Source: Flavisolibacter sp.
Lineage (GTDB): Bacteria; Bacteroidota; Bacteroidia; Chitinophagales; Chitinophagaceae
Assembly (NCBI GenBank): GCA_013695175.1
Contig: JACDAZ010000205.1
Coordinates: forward strand, 1-9,848
Direction: 5' to 3'
DNA: 9,848 nucleotides
Below are positions 1 to 7,730 of this stretch, one piece after another. A program made the translations under genes and the position numbers. The notes under the pieces were generated by a model. The model was not told the origin of the DNA. It saw only the letters and a program-made list of their open reading frames with translations, and did not search any database. The number at the start of each line of letters is the position of its first letter. Positions within the stretch are counted from its first letter, which is position 1.

Positions 1-1248
1 CACTATTCCTCCTAATTGTTTACCAATATATGGGGTTATTTTGTGTTTATGAAGAATCATATCTTCTGTTACAACAAAGTTTTCTCCAGGTGCCCAAACT
101 ACAAAATCAGCATCATAACCCTTTTTAATAAAACCTTTTCTCTCATCTATTTTTAAAAACTTCGCTGGTTGTTCTGTAAGCAAAGGAATAAATTTTTCTA
201 AGGAGATATGTTCTTGTAATGCAGTCCAGGAGGCAGGTAATGAAAATTGTAATCCTGCAATTCCACCCCAGGCTTTTTTAAAATTGCCGCTTTTAATTTC
301 TTTAATGGATGGTGGTGCCGGTGAATGATCTGTTGCAATGAAATTTAATGTCTGATTTTTTAATGCTTGCTTAAGTTGTTCATTATTTTCTTTTTCCCGG
401 ATTGGCGGTGCACATTTATAAATAGTGTTACCATCCTTTATATCTTCAGCATTAAAAAATAAGTAGTGCGGACATGTTTCCGCAGTAAGAGGTATTCCTT
501 CTTGTTTTGCTTTTTGTATAACATCTAATGTTTCTGCAGATGAAACATGAACAATATGTACCGGGCAATTATATTTCCGGCAGATATCAATCATTAATTG
601 CACCGCCCTATTTTCCCATTCTTTTGGCCGGCTATTTAAATAGCTGGTGTAGTTTTTTGGATGTTCCTCAAGATCATTTATCCTGTCATCAGTTAATTCA
701 CAATGAACTAATAAAGGAAGTTTATATTTTGCCAGAACCGGTGCAATCTGGTGCAATTCTTTTTCACCCACATTTGGAAATTCATCAATACCGGAATGTG
801 TAAGAAATGCTTTGATGCCTAAAACACCTTGTTGAATGAGTTCTTCTACATCATGTTCATTTCCCGGAACCAGACCTCCATAAAATCCAACATTTACATG
901 AAGCTTACCTTCCGAAGCTGATAGTTTTTCATTAAATGCTTTTGCTGTTGTTGTTACAGGACTTGCATTTAAAGGCATATCAATAATAGTAGTAATACCC
1001 CCTGCAGCAGCAGCCTGTGTTGCTGTATCAAATCCTTCCCAGTCAGTTCGTCCAGGCTCATTAATATGTACATGTGCATCAATAACCCCAGGCATTAAAA
1101 TATGTTGACCCGTATTTTGAATATCATCAAAATTTTCAGGTGCACCTTTTTTAATTTTTTTAATTAACCCATTTTCAAACAAAACAGTTGCTTCCTGAAA
1201 TGAACCTTCTATCCAACATCTTTTGCTGTAAATACCTTTCGCACTCAT
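1..1248 (-). CDS. allB: Allantoinase, C-terminus cut by window edge
   Basis: Zinc amidohydrolase that opens the hydantoin ring of allantoin to allantoate, in the cytoplasm, in purine catabolism. Translating the minus strand from the ATG at 1248 gives 416 residues with no stop; the family is about 450 long, so some 30-40 residues lie off the left edge. The metal-centre pattern is complete: HVH at 59-61 inside DAHVHINEPGRT, the lysine that becomes carboxylated at K146 (GIKAFL), H182 (LVHCE), H234 (IVHVSS) and D307 (ATDHSP). From memory, H59, H61 and K146 fall at the same numbers as in E. coli AllB. The INEPGR motif followed by DWEGF favours allantoinase over dihydroorotase or hydantoinase. The start ATG shares ATGA with the xdhB stop, so translation is probably coupled and the gene is the fourth of the operon. 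Confidence in family is high; in exact substrate good, helped by context. Confidence 0.92.
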   Translation of the reverse strand, partial: MSAKGIYSKRCWIEGSFQEATVLFENGLIKKIKKGAPENFDDIQNTGQHILMPGVIDAHVHINEPGRTDWEGFDTATQAAAAGGITTIIDMPLNASPVTTTAKAFNEKLSASEGKLHVNVGFYGGLVPGNEHDVEELIQQGVLGIKAFLTHSGIDEFPNVGEKELHQIAPVLAKYKLPLLVHCELTDDRINDLEEHPKNYTSYLNSRPKEWENRAVQLMIDICRKYNCPVHIVHVSSAETLDVIQKAKQEGIPLTAETCPHYLFFNAEDIKDGNTIYKCAPPIREKENNEQLKQALKNQTLNFIATDHSPAPPSIKEIKSGNFKKAWGGIAGLQFSLPASWTALQEHISLEKFIPLLTEQPAKFLKIDERKGFIKKGYDADFVVWAPGENFVVTEDMILHKHKITPYIGKQLGGIV

Positions 1249-3560
1249 TTTGTATTACTATATAAACCCATTAAAACTTTTTCCGGTGTCATAGGTGCTG
1301 TGTAAGGAATAATGGCATTGGAATTAAATGCAAGCATTGCATTTCTGATAGCAAAAAAGGCTCCGATGCCATACATCAACGGTGGTTCGCCAACAGCTTT
1401 TGATTTCTCTATAGCCATTTCAGAACCTTCAGTATCCAGAAAATGAAAATTTATTTCTTTTGGAACAGAATAAATGTCTGGAATTTTATAAGTAGAAAGT
1501 GCATTGGATAAAAGTTTACCCTCCTGGTTATACACTACATCCTCCATTGTCATCCACCCCATTCCCTGTACCAAACCTCCTTCACATTGTCCCAAATCAA
1601 TTGCAGTATTTATAGAAGTACCGCAATCATGAACTACATGCACAGCATCAAATTCATAGGTTCCTCTTACACAATCAACAGTAACTACAGTGATAGCAGT
1701 TCCATATACATGATAAGCAAAAGGATGTCCTTTTTCAATTGATTTATCAAAATTGATAACTGGAGTGGCATAATGACCTTTTGAACTTAAGTTGATTCGT
1801 GCTGCAAAAGCCTTCTGTACCAACTCTTCCCAATGCATGCCTGTTTCTATACCATTAATAAATATTTTATCATACACAAAGGAAACAGCATCATTTTCAC
1901 CTGCTTTAAATAAATTTCTTACCAACAAGGTTAACCTTTCTAAAATTTCATCGCATGCAATTTGCAATGCCTTACCATTTAAATCTGCAGTGGCACTTGC
2001 CGCCGAAGGAGATGTGTTAGCTACTCTTGTAGTATTGGTTGTTTCAATTTTAATTTTTGATGGATTGATCCCAAAAGCTTTTGCAGCAACCTGTAACATT
2101 TTAGTATTTACCCCCTGTCCCATTTCAACCGCTCCTGTACTTACACTCACTGTTCCATCCCAGTACACATGCACTAAGGCTCTCGCCTGGTTCATCATGG
2201 TATTGGTAAAAGATATACCAAAGCAAACAGGCATGAGAGATATACCTTTTTTATCAAAAACATTTTTATTATTAAATGTATCTACATCGGCTTTTATTTT
2301 ATCCAGGTCATATTGCACTACTGCATCATCCCAGCAAGCTTCAGCCTTTGAATCCGCCACTACCTGCCCATAAGAAAATTCATATCCATCACTCATGATG
2401 TTTTTACGTTGAAGCATAGCCGCATCCACAAGTAAAGCTTTGGCTGCATGATCAATTGCTGATTCCACCATAAACATTCCCTGTGGCCCGCCAAAACCCC
2501 GGAAAGCGGTGTTAGGTGGTAAATTGGTTTTACAGGAATGAGCAGTAAGTTTTACATGCGGAATAGCATAGGAATTTGTACCATGAAAAAGAGTTCTTTC
2601 TAAAATAGCGGGAGAAAGATCTGCCGCAGCCCCTCCATTTTGGTAATAAGTAGCTTCATAAGCTATGATATTATATTCATCATCTACACCAATTTTATAA
2701 TCTGCTTTATACGGATTTCTTTTGCCTGTCATACGCATATCTTCCATACGATGAGGAACACATTTCACCGGTTTTTTAAGTATCCAGGCAGCTAATCCTG
2801 CAGCAGATGCCCACATAGCAGCCTGGTCTTCTTTACCACCAAAACCACCGCCAAGACGGGTGGTATCAACTTCTATTTTATGCATGCCTACTCCTAAAAC
2901 AGCCGCAACAGTTTCCTGAACGTGTCTTAAACCTTGTGTAGAAGAATATATTTTTAAAAAATCCTGCTCTAACGGATAAGCATAAGCGCCTTGAGTTTCC
3001 AAATATAAATGCTCCTGCCCGCCTGTCTCTGCTTCCCCTTCAAATATATATTTGCATTGAGCAAAAGCAGATGTTGTATCTCCTTTTTGAAATGTTCTGG
3101 ATTTTGATAATAACAGGTTTTGGTGAAAAGCTTCTTTCGGGTCTGTTACAACCGGAAGAGGATCAATTTCAATTGTAATTCCTTTTAAAGCTTCTTCCGC
3201 TGCATCTTCAGTTTCAGCAACTATAATTAATATGGGTTGTCCCTGGAAATAAACTTCATTTTCTGCAAGCAGTGGTTCATCATGTACAATACCCCCAATC
3301 TCATTTTCACCAGGTATGTCATGAGCAGAAAATATTTTTACAACACCTTCCATTTTTTCTGCACCGGAATAATCAATGTTTTTTATAACACCATGTGCAA
3401 CGGGTGAATCAAAGATCTTTGCATAAAGTGTTCCTTCCATTAAGGGTACATCATCAACATAAATGGACTTACCGGTAACATGTCCGGCAGCGTCTATATT
3501 TACAAAATTTACAGAAGTGGTGGTTGTAGTAACAGCTGTGTCGGTTGATTTTTGCTTCAT
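1245..3560 (-). CDS. xdhB: Xanthine dehydrogenase, molybdopterin-binding subunit
   Basis: Catalytic subunit of xanthine dehydrogenase: it hydroxylates hypoxanthine and xanthine to urate at a molybdenum cofactor and passes electrons to XdhA. At 771 residues it has the usual length of the separate large subunit. The N-terminal aldehyde-oxidase/XDH a/b-hammerhead domain (about 22-135) is followed by the Mo-binding domains. Aligning by eye to bovine XDH, the active-site set is complete: Q209 (Q767 in STQ), E244 (E802, GGFGGKE), R322 (R880, ERTLF), F356 (F914, RGFGG), F451 (F1009, GISF) and E725 (E1261, AVGEPPL). Spacings E244-R322 (78), R322-F356 (34) and F356-F451 (95) equal the bovine ones. The arginine at R880 marks true xanthine dehydrogenases over aldehyde oxidases. 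The start codon overlaps the xdhA stop (ATGA) and the stop overlaps the allB start (ATGA). An XdhC-type cofactor-insertion gene is not in the window. Confidence 0.96.
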   Translation of the reverse strand: MKQKSTDTAVTTTTTSVNFVNIDAAGHVTGKSIYVDDVPLMEGTLYAKIFDSPVAHGVIKNIDYSGAEKMEGVVKIFSAHDIPGENEIGGIVHDEPLLAENEVYFQGQPILIIVAETEDAAEEALKGITIEIDPLPVVTDPKEAFHQNLLLSKSRTFQKGDTTSAFAQCKYIFEGEAETGGQEHLYLETQGAYAYPLEQDFLKIYSSTQGLRHVQETVAAVLGVGMHKIEVDTTRLGGGFGGKEDQAAMWASAAGLAAWILKKPVKCVPHRMEDMRMTGKRNPYKADYKIGVDDEYNIIAYEATYYQNGGAAADLSPAILERTLFHGTNSYAIPHVKLTAHSCKTNLPPNTAFRGFGGPQGMFMVESAIDHAAKALLVDAAMLQRKNIMSDGYEFSYGQVVADSKAEACWDDAVVQYDLDKIKADVDTFNNKNVFDKKGISLMPVCFGISFTNTMMNQARALVHVYWDGTVSVSTGAVEMGQGVNTKMLQVAAKAFGINPSKIKIETTNTTRVANTSPSAASATADLNGKALQIACDEILERLTLLVRNLFKAGENDAVSFVYDKIFINGIETGMHWEELVQKAFAARINLSSKGHYATPVINFDKSIEKGHPFAYHVYGTAITVVTVDCVRGTYEFDAVHVVHDCGTSINTAIDLGQCEGGLVQGMGWMTMEDVVYNQEGKLLSNALSTYKIPDIYSVPKEINFHFLDTEGSEMAIEKSKAVGEPPLMYGIGAFFAIRNAMLAFNSNAIIPYTAPMTPEKVLMGLYSNTK

Positions 3561-4996
3561 GGAACTAAAATTTTTTGAACCGGTTCAGGACCATAAGCCT
3601 TTAAAAAATGAGCAAGAAATAATTGGCGTAAAAGCAGACGTTTATAACCTGCTGAACCTCTTGCATCTGATATAGGGGATATCTCAGAGTTTAATATTTC
3701 CATTGCTTCTCTGAGAGTAGAATCGTTTATTGTTTTTCCCTTCAAAAAATTACAAGTAGCATTTAAATATTTTGGGAAAGGTGCAACACCCCCTGCTGAT
3801 AAATGTATATCTGATATAACATTTCTATTTAAAGTTATTGAAGCAGCAGAATTAACTGAAGCAATATCTAAATATTTCCTTTTTGATACTTTTTCAAAGT
3901 TGAAATGAGTGTTTTTTGCCTGTGCAGAAAATAAAATGGTTTCAATAATTTCTTCTTTTTCTTTATCTATTGTCTTATACCCTCTGTAAAAATCTTTTAG
4001 TTTAATAGTTCTTTGTTTTCCATTATTATTTAAAACAATTGAAGCATCCAGAGCCAGGAAATAGACAGTCATATCACCAATGGGTGAAGCATTGACAAAA
4101 TTTCCCGCTATAGTTGCCATGTTTCTTATAGCTGTAGAAGAAATGTATTTTATTTGTTGCTTCAATTCAGAAAAAGATTGTTGTATAACTGGAGATTCTG
4201 CAAAATCAGTTACAGTTACAGATGCACCTAAATAAATAACACCTTCCTTTTCAAAAACTCCTTTTAAATCCTTTCTGTTAAATACAAGCTCGTTTGCAGA
4301 TTTTTTAATAGCTAGTGGTTTTTGAACTATCAAATCTGTTCCTCCACCTAATACTCCCTCTACTGAGGTTTCGTGTAATACACTAATTGGCTCAGCTATT
4401 TTACTTTTCAAATCTTTTAACCGCTGCTCAATATTTTTAAAATAAGAAGGTAAAAAACCATTATCAGTGAGCCATGCTATAATATCCTTTGCTGGTTTAT
4501 CTTTTATTTTTTCAATAATAAGTTTTGCAGCTCTTTCAATAGATTTATACCCGGTACACCTGCAAATATTTCCATCAATGGCTGCTATGGCATCTTCATA
4601 TTTTTTTGTTTGTTGAAATGTAAATCCAGTGAACGACATAATAAAACCAATAGTGCAAAATCCGCATTGAGTACCATTCGTATCTACCATTGCTTTTTGT
4701 ACCGGCGAAAGTTGGGGCAATGAAGTTTTTGTGGGAGAAAGATTAATACCTTCTACTGTAACAATATGTTTTACATGCGCATTACCCAATGGCATCAGGC
4801 AAGATGTCATAGATCTATACACTAATTTATCATTCTCAAAACCACCAACTAAGATGTTACATGCACCACAGTCACCTTCCCTGCACCCTATTTTCGTACC
4901 TTTTAAATTTTTATGATAACGTACAAAATCCAACACGGTGCTACCGGGTGGAAGTGCAGTTTCAACTGACTGATTATTGAGTATGAATGAGATCAT
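3557..4996 (-). CDS. xdhA: Xanthine dehydrogenase, [2Fe-2S]/FAD subunit
   Basis: Electron-transfer subunit that carries electrons from the molybdenum site of XdhB through two [2Fe-2S] clusters to FAD and on to NAD+. The 479 residues join both modules in one chain, as in Rhodobacter-type XdhA. The N-terminal plant-ferredoxin-like domain has C38, C43, C46 and C66. The [2Fe-2S]-binding helical domain has C111 and C114 (CGFC) and C145 and C147 (CRC). After a linker near 165-200 comes the FAD domain with GGGTDL at 217-222 and GNFVNASPIGD at 298-308, then the flavoprotein C-terminal domain near 370-468 (SDARGSAGYKR). All eight cluster cysteines are present. The start ATG overlaps the guaD stop by one base (TAATG) and the stop overlaps xdhB by four. 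There is no clear ribosome binding site, so coupling to guaD translation is likely. Confidence 0.96.
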   Translation of the reverse strand: MISFILNNQSVETALPPGSTVLDFVRYHKNLKGTKIGCREGDCGACNILVGGFENDKLVYRSMTSCLMPLGNAHVKHIVTVEGINLSPTKTSLPQLSPVQKAMVDTNGTQCGFCTIGFIMSFTGFTFQQTKKYEDAIAAIDGNICRCTGYKSIERAAKLIIEKIKDKPAKDIIAWLTDNGFLPSYFKNIEQRLKDLKSKIAEPISVLHETSVEGVLGGGTDLIVQKPLAIKKSANELVFNRKDLKGVFEKEGVIYLGASVTVTDFAESPVIQQSFSELKQQIKYISSTAIRNMATIAGNFVNASPIGDMTVYFLALDASIVLNNNGKQRTIKLKDFYRGYKTIDKEKEEIIETILFSAQAKNTHFNFEKVSKRKYLDIASVNSAASITLNRNVISDIHLSAGGVAPFPKYLNATCNFLKGKTINDSTLREAMEILNSEISPISDARGSAGYKRLLLRQLFLAHFLKAYGPEPVQKILVP

Positions 4997-5466
4997 TAAT
5001 ATTCAGTTTTCATGGGACTTTCATTCCATTTATGAAATGCTTCTATAGCTTCATCATGAAGCATTCTTTGCGTAAATAAACCCCGCTTTTCAATGGGTTT
5101 GGCAAGTTCTTCATAAATGAATTTGTCATCAAAATCCACAGCCGATGCATCTTCTTTTGAGTTTGCATAAAATAATTTATCAGGACGTGCCCAATAAATG
5201 GCACCTAAACACATAGGACAAGGTTCGCAGCTGGTATAAATTTCGCAGCCTTCTAATTGAAAACTATTTAAAACCTTACATGCTTCGCGTATAGCCACCA
5301 CTTCGGCATGTGCAGTTGGATCATTAGTAGCTGTTACACTGTTTGCTCCCCTGGCTATTATTTTTCCATCTTTTACAACCACGGCACCAAAAGGACCACC
5401 TCTTGCTTTTTCAACATTATCAATTGAAAGCCTGATTGCTTCACGCATAAAATCTTCTCTGTCCAT
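4996..5466 (-). CDS. guaD: Guanine deaminase, cytidine-deaminase fold
   Basis: Zinc-dependent deaminase converting guanine to xanthine and ammonia in the cytoplasm. The 156 residues match the short bacterial guanine deaminases (B. subtilis type), unrelated to the roughly 450-residue amidohydrolase form. The zinc site is H53 in HAE with catalytic E55, and C83 and C86 in PCPMC. D114 and the final residue Y156 sit where, from memory, the B. subtilis enzyme has residues important for substrate handling; the C-terminal tail there is domain-swapped. The chief alternative, tRNA adenosine deaminase TadA, is disfavoured by the C-terminal tail and by the operon. As the first gene it feeds xanthine to XdhAB next door. 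A purine-rich AAGAAG lies 4 bases upstream of the ATG and could act as a weak ribosome binding site. A seven-of-eight match to the TAnnTTTG promoter box (TACTTTTA, 5496-5489) is too weak to call. Confidence 0.95.
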   Translation of the reverse strand: MDREDFMREAIRLSIDNVEKARGGPFGAVVVKDGKIIARGANSVTATNDPTAHAEVVAIREACKVLNSFQLEGCEIYTSCEPCPMCLGAIYWARPDKLFYANSKEDASAVDFDDKFIYEELAKPIEKRGLFTQRMLHDEAIEAFHKWNESPMKTEY

Positions 5467-5580
5467 TATTCTTCTTATCCAGTTTAATTAAAAGTATAAA
5501 AAAGGAACAATAATAGTATGATATGAATAATTGAAAAATGAAAAAAAACAAAATGAAAAAGTGAATGATCAAATTAATAA

Positions 5581-5607
5581 TTTTACATTTTTACATTTTT
5601 ACATTTT
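5581..5607. repeat. TTTTTACA tandem microsatellite, 3 units
   Basis: Three near-perfect 8-base units of the pattern TTTTTACA followed by TTTT, in the AT-rich spacer between guaD and the tRNA. The repeat is flanked by a 6-bp inverted repeat, GATCAA at 5567-5572 and TTGATC at 5611-5616. The spacer 5467-5643 otherwise holds A-rich tracts and no credible reading frame. The guaD operon promoter should lie in this stretch, but I cannot place it. Confidence 0.7.
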
Positions 5608-5643
5608 GCCTTGATCTAAAGCATTAATTAAGGAATATTTGAG

Positions 5644-5718
5644 TGGGATCTGAGAGATTCGAACTCTCGACCTCTTGCCTGTCAAGCAAGCGCTCTAAAC
5701 CAACTGAGCTAAGACCCC
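5644..5718 (-). tRNA. tRNA-Val (anticodon GAC)
   Basis: A full cloverleaf folds on the minus strand. The acceptor stem is GGGGTCT with AGATCCC (one G-U pair), the D stem GCTC/GAGC around a 10-base loop AGTTGGTTTA, the anticodon stem CTTGC/GCAAG around loop TTGACAG, the variable loop AGGTC, and the T stem GAGAG/CTCTC around TTCGAAT. The loop puts GAC at positions 34-36, which reads valine GUC and GUU codons. The plus strand shows GTC, but its T and D arms are wrong, so tRNA-Asp is excluded. The discriminator base is A and CCA is not encoded. The D loop is one T longer than the common AGTTGGTTA form. It lies between guaD and proline dehydrogenase, all on the same strand. Confidence 0.93.
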
Positions 5719-5735
5719 TGTTGAAATGAAATATT

Positions 5736-5763
5736 CAAAATGTAAAATGAAGAAAGGTTGCAA
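5736..5763 (-). promoter_or_regulatory. Possible tRNA-Val promoter
   Basis: On the minus strand TTG at 5763-5761 and TACATTTTG at 5744-5736 resemble the Bacteroidota -33 TTTG and -7 TAnnTTTG boxes with roughly the right spacing. The -7-like box carries one extra base. Its last base is 17 bases before the mature tRNA 5' end, a sensible leader. The match is imperfect and lies in low-complexity AT-rich sequence that could produce it by chance. Confidence 0.25.
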
Positions 5764-5783
5764 TATTTTACATTTTACATTTT
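5737..5783. repeat. 13-bp inverted repeat after the proline dehydrogenase stop
   Basis: AAAATGTAAAATG at 5737-5749 is the exact reverse complement of CATTTTACATTTT at 5771-5783, with a 21-base spacer. The right arm is made of TTTTACA units and overlaps the proline dehydrogenase stop codon (5782-5784). In the minus-strand transcript this would form an A/U-rich hairpin just after the stop. It may mark the 3' end of that mRNA, but no U-run typical of a strong terminator follows. Confidence 0.5.
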
Positions 5784-7005
5784 ATTCTCCTCTTCTTCTA
5801 ATTTCCTTTTTTATTAAACCTAATTCCCTGCTGGTTTGTCCGCCTACAGAAGTATTTTCCTGCGCACGACGCATTAAATAAGGAATAACCTCTTTTATAG
5901 GACCAAAAGGTAAATATTTACTTACCGAACAACCTGCTTTTGCAAGGTTAAAAGTAATATTATCACTCATTCCATAAAGCTGGCTAAAATGCACATTAGG
6001 ATGATCTAATGGTAGACCTTTTTGAGTTAATAATTCCGTAGCAAGTAAATTACTTTTTTCATTGTGAGATGCAACAATTAACCCTATACGGTCAATGTGA
6101 TCTATACAAAATTGAACAGCTGCATTATAATCTTTGTCACAACTTTCTTTATCAGGTTGTATGGGTGAGGGATATCCTTTTTCTACGGCGCGGTTTCTTT
6201 CTTTTTCCATGTAAGCACCACGAACCAATTTTGCTCCTAATAAAAAATTATGCTCTGTAGCAGCTTCATATGACTGAACTAAAAACTCAAGCCTGTCGTG
6301 CCTGTATAATTGAAGGGTGTTATATATAACCAGCTTCTCCTTATTGTAATGATCCATCATCAACATAGTCAACGCATCAACAGGGTCCTGAATCCATGTT
6401 TCTTCAGCATCTATTAAAAAACCAACATTCGAGTGAGCTGCAGTTTCACTTATTTTTTGAATGCGATTATGCACACGCTGCCATTCATTTTTTTCATCAG
6501 TCGAAAGTTGTTCCAATGCAGCATAATATCTTTTGATTAGCGTTGGTTCACCTGAAGCATGCATTAACTCATCCAACTTTTCAAGTAAAGCAAATCTGGC
6601 AATACCAGTAACCTTCACACTCATAAAAGGAATATTCGGCTGAGTTGATGCAAAATTTATAACCCTTATAAATTCATCAGATGCATGATCATAATTATGC
6701 TCACCTTCTTTTCCTTCAACACCATAATCTAATATTACCTGTACATGGTATTTTGCCAATTTATCTGCAACAGGAATGGTTTCCTCTAGTGTTTCACCAC
6801 CAACAAAATGACCGAAGATGGTGCTCCTGATCAAACCTTTAACAGGCAGCTTTTTATTTATTGCCCACGGTGTTAATGTTATTGCCATTTTCACCAGCCA
6901 TGGTTTTGACATTATAGCAAATAGCCAATTAGCCTGCTTTAAATTTTTATTGGTACGATGAGCAAAAGCAACGTCAGTATTATCGAATGAAATCCTGTTA
7001 TTCAT
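5782..7005 (-). CDS. Proline dehydrogenase, monofunctional
   Basis: FAD-dependent oxidation of proline to pyrroline-5-carboxylate, the first step of proline catabolism, probably at the inner face of the membrane with electrons going to quinone. The 407 residues form the PRODH (betaalpha)8 barrel alone; no pyrroline-5-carboxylate dehydrogenase domain is fused and no such gene is in view. Family motifs are in order: KLVRGAY at 259-265, SHN at 313-315, QLYGMSD at 342-348, KYLPFGP at 363-369 and YLMRRAQEN at 376-384. The paired arginines R379 and R380 match those that bind the proline carboxylate in PutA. A charged, poorly conserved stretch near 150-190 is a lineage-type insertion in the barrel. 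The ATG at 7005 gives an N-terminus (FDNTDVAF) typical of the family. A TAGCTTTG box ends 7 bases before this ATG. The gene diverges from the thioesterase. Confidence 0.94.
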   Translation of the reverse strand: MNNRISFDNTDVAFAHRTNKNLKQANWLFAIMSKPWLVKMAITLTPWAINKKLPVKGLIRSTIFGHFVGGETLEETIPVADKLAKYHVQVILDYGVEGKEGEHNYDHASDEFIRVINFASTQPNIPFMSVKVTGIARFALLEKLDELMHASGEPTLIKRYYAALEQLSTDEKNEWQRVHNRIQKISETAAHSNVGFLIDAEETWIQDPVDALTMLMMDHYNKEKLVIYNTLQLYRHDRLEFLVQSYEAATEHNFLLGAKLVRGAYMEKERNRAVEKGYPSPIQPDKESCDKDYNAAVQFCIDHIDRIGLIVASHNEKSNLLATELLTQKGLPLDHPNVHFSQLYGMSDNITFNLAKAGCSVSKYLPFGPIKEVIPYLMRRAQENTSVGGQTSRELGLIKKEIRRRGE

Positions 7006-7012
7006 GCGGGGG

Positions 7013-7020
7013 CAAAGCTA
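7013..7020 (-). promoter_or_regulatory. TAnnTTTG box before proline dehydrogenase
   Basis: TAGCTTTG on the minus strand matches the Bacteroidota -7 consensus TAnnTTTG exactly. No clear TTTG -33 box lies about 20 bases upstream; only a T-run is there. Seven bases separate the box from the ATG, so the transcript would be nearly leaderless if this is the true promoter. Confidence 0.4.
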
Positions 7021-7101
7021 AGAGAATATGGATTTAAAAAAGTAGAGTAAAGTTGTACCTGTCAAAAATCATAAAACCTATTTTCTAAGGTGGGTTAGTG
7101 T

Positions 7102-7109
7102 TAGTTTTG
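7102..7109 (+). promoter_or_regulatory. TAnnTTTG box before thioesterase
   Basis: TAGTTTTG matches the -7 consensus TAnnTTTG and ends 14 bases before the thioesterase ATG. The -33 region has no TTTG. The predicted leader would be under about 10 bases. With the box on the other strand at 7013-7020 it makes a back-to-back pair in the 118-base divergent spacer. Confidence 0.35.
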
Positions 7110-7123
7110 CCGAAATTGAAAAT

Positions 7124-7639
7124 ATGAAGTCGAGAAAACCATCTGAAAGTTTTACTTCCATGACAGAAATAGTTTTACCAAATGATACAAATGTTTTTGG
7201 TAACCTTATGGGTGGAAGATTAATGTATTGGATGGATATAGCTGCCGCTATTGCAGCACAAAGACATTGTAATGCACCTGTTGTAACTGCATCAGTGGAT
7301 AATATATCTTTTGAGAATCCTATTAAACTTGGCAACACTGTACATATTGAAGCTAAAGTGAGCCGGGCTTTTAATACATCAATGGAAATTCATTTAAAGG
7401 TTTGGGGCGAAGATTTCCAGGAGCAATATAAATACAAAAGCAATGAAGCCTATTACACTTTTGTTGCACTTGATCCAAACCGCAGACCCAGGGTTGTTCC
7501 GCAAATAATTCCTGAAACTGAAGAAGATCACAAACTTTTTGAAGGTGCTTTAAGACGCAGGCAGGTTAGACTTATTTTAGGTGGAAAAATGAAGCCTGAT
7601 GATGCTATTGAACTGAAAGCGCTGTTTATGCAAAAGTAG
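7124..7639 (+). CDS. Acyl-CoA thioesterase, hotdog fold
   Basis: Predicted cytoplasmic acyl-CoA hydrolase, splitting acyl-CoA to free acid and CoA. The 171 residues form one hotdog domain near 10-120 with the family signature: LPND at 18-21, N23, the GNLMGGRLMYWMD stretch at 26-38 ending in acidic D38, and a T/S-x-D-x-I-x-F strand (TASVDNISF at 55-63). N23 and D38 are the likely catalytic pair by comparison with YciA, YkhA and cytosolic ACOT enzymes. An arginine-rich tail follows at 141-149 (ALRRRQVRL). Chain length is not predictable; members often prefer medium to long acyl-CoA. The ATG at 7124 is the only sensible start, since no other in-frame start fits within 40 bases upstream. The gene stands alone on the plus strand, diverging from proline dehydrogenase and converging on the sugar dehydrogenase. 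Confidence 0.92.
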   Translation: MKSRKPSESFTSMTEIVLPNDTNVFGNLMGGRLMYWMDIAAAIAAQRHCNAPVVTASVDNISFENPIKLGNTVHIEAKVSRAFNTSMEIHLKVWGEDFQEQYKYKSNEAYYTFVALDPNRRPRVVPQIIPETEEDHKLFEGALRRRQVRLILGGKMKPDDAIELKALFMQK

Positions 7640-7730
7640 TATCAGCATAATCACTTTTCCATTAAACATGCAAGAAAAGGTTTTTAAAACTTTTTGAAAC
7701 TGGCTATTGTACTACTATTTTACACCTGTT

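Noticed and set aside
1792..2373. Plus-strand 193-codon frame
   Set aside because: It lies wholly antisense to xdhB, which has a complete and conserved product; the translation resembles no known family.
5489..5496. guaD promoter box TACTTTTA
   Set aside because: It lacks the final G of TAnnTTTG and has no properly spaced -33 element in an AT-rich spacer where such matches are expected by chance.
5644..5718. tRNA-Asp on the plus strand (GTC in the loop)
   Set aside because: Only the minus strand has a proper TTCGAAT T loop and AGTTGGTTTA D loop, so the gene is tRNA-Val(GAC).
7078..7338. Minus-strand 86-codon frame
   Set aside because: It is antisense to the N-terminal half of the thioesterase, whose hotdog signature is clear.
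7675..7700. Possible first terminator after the thioesterase (GTTTTTAAAAC)
   Set aside because: The palindrome is only about 5 bp of A/T and G-C ends with no credible stem; the strong hairpin at 7785-7829 serves better.
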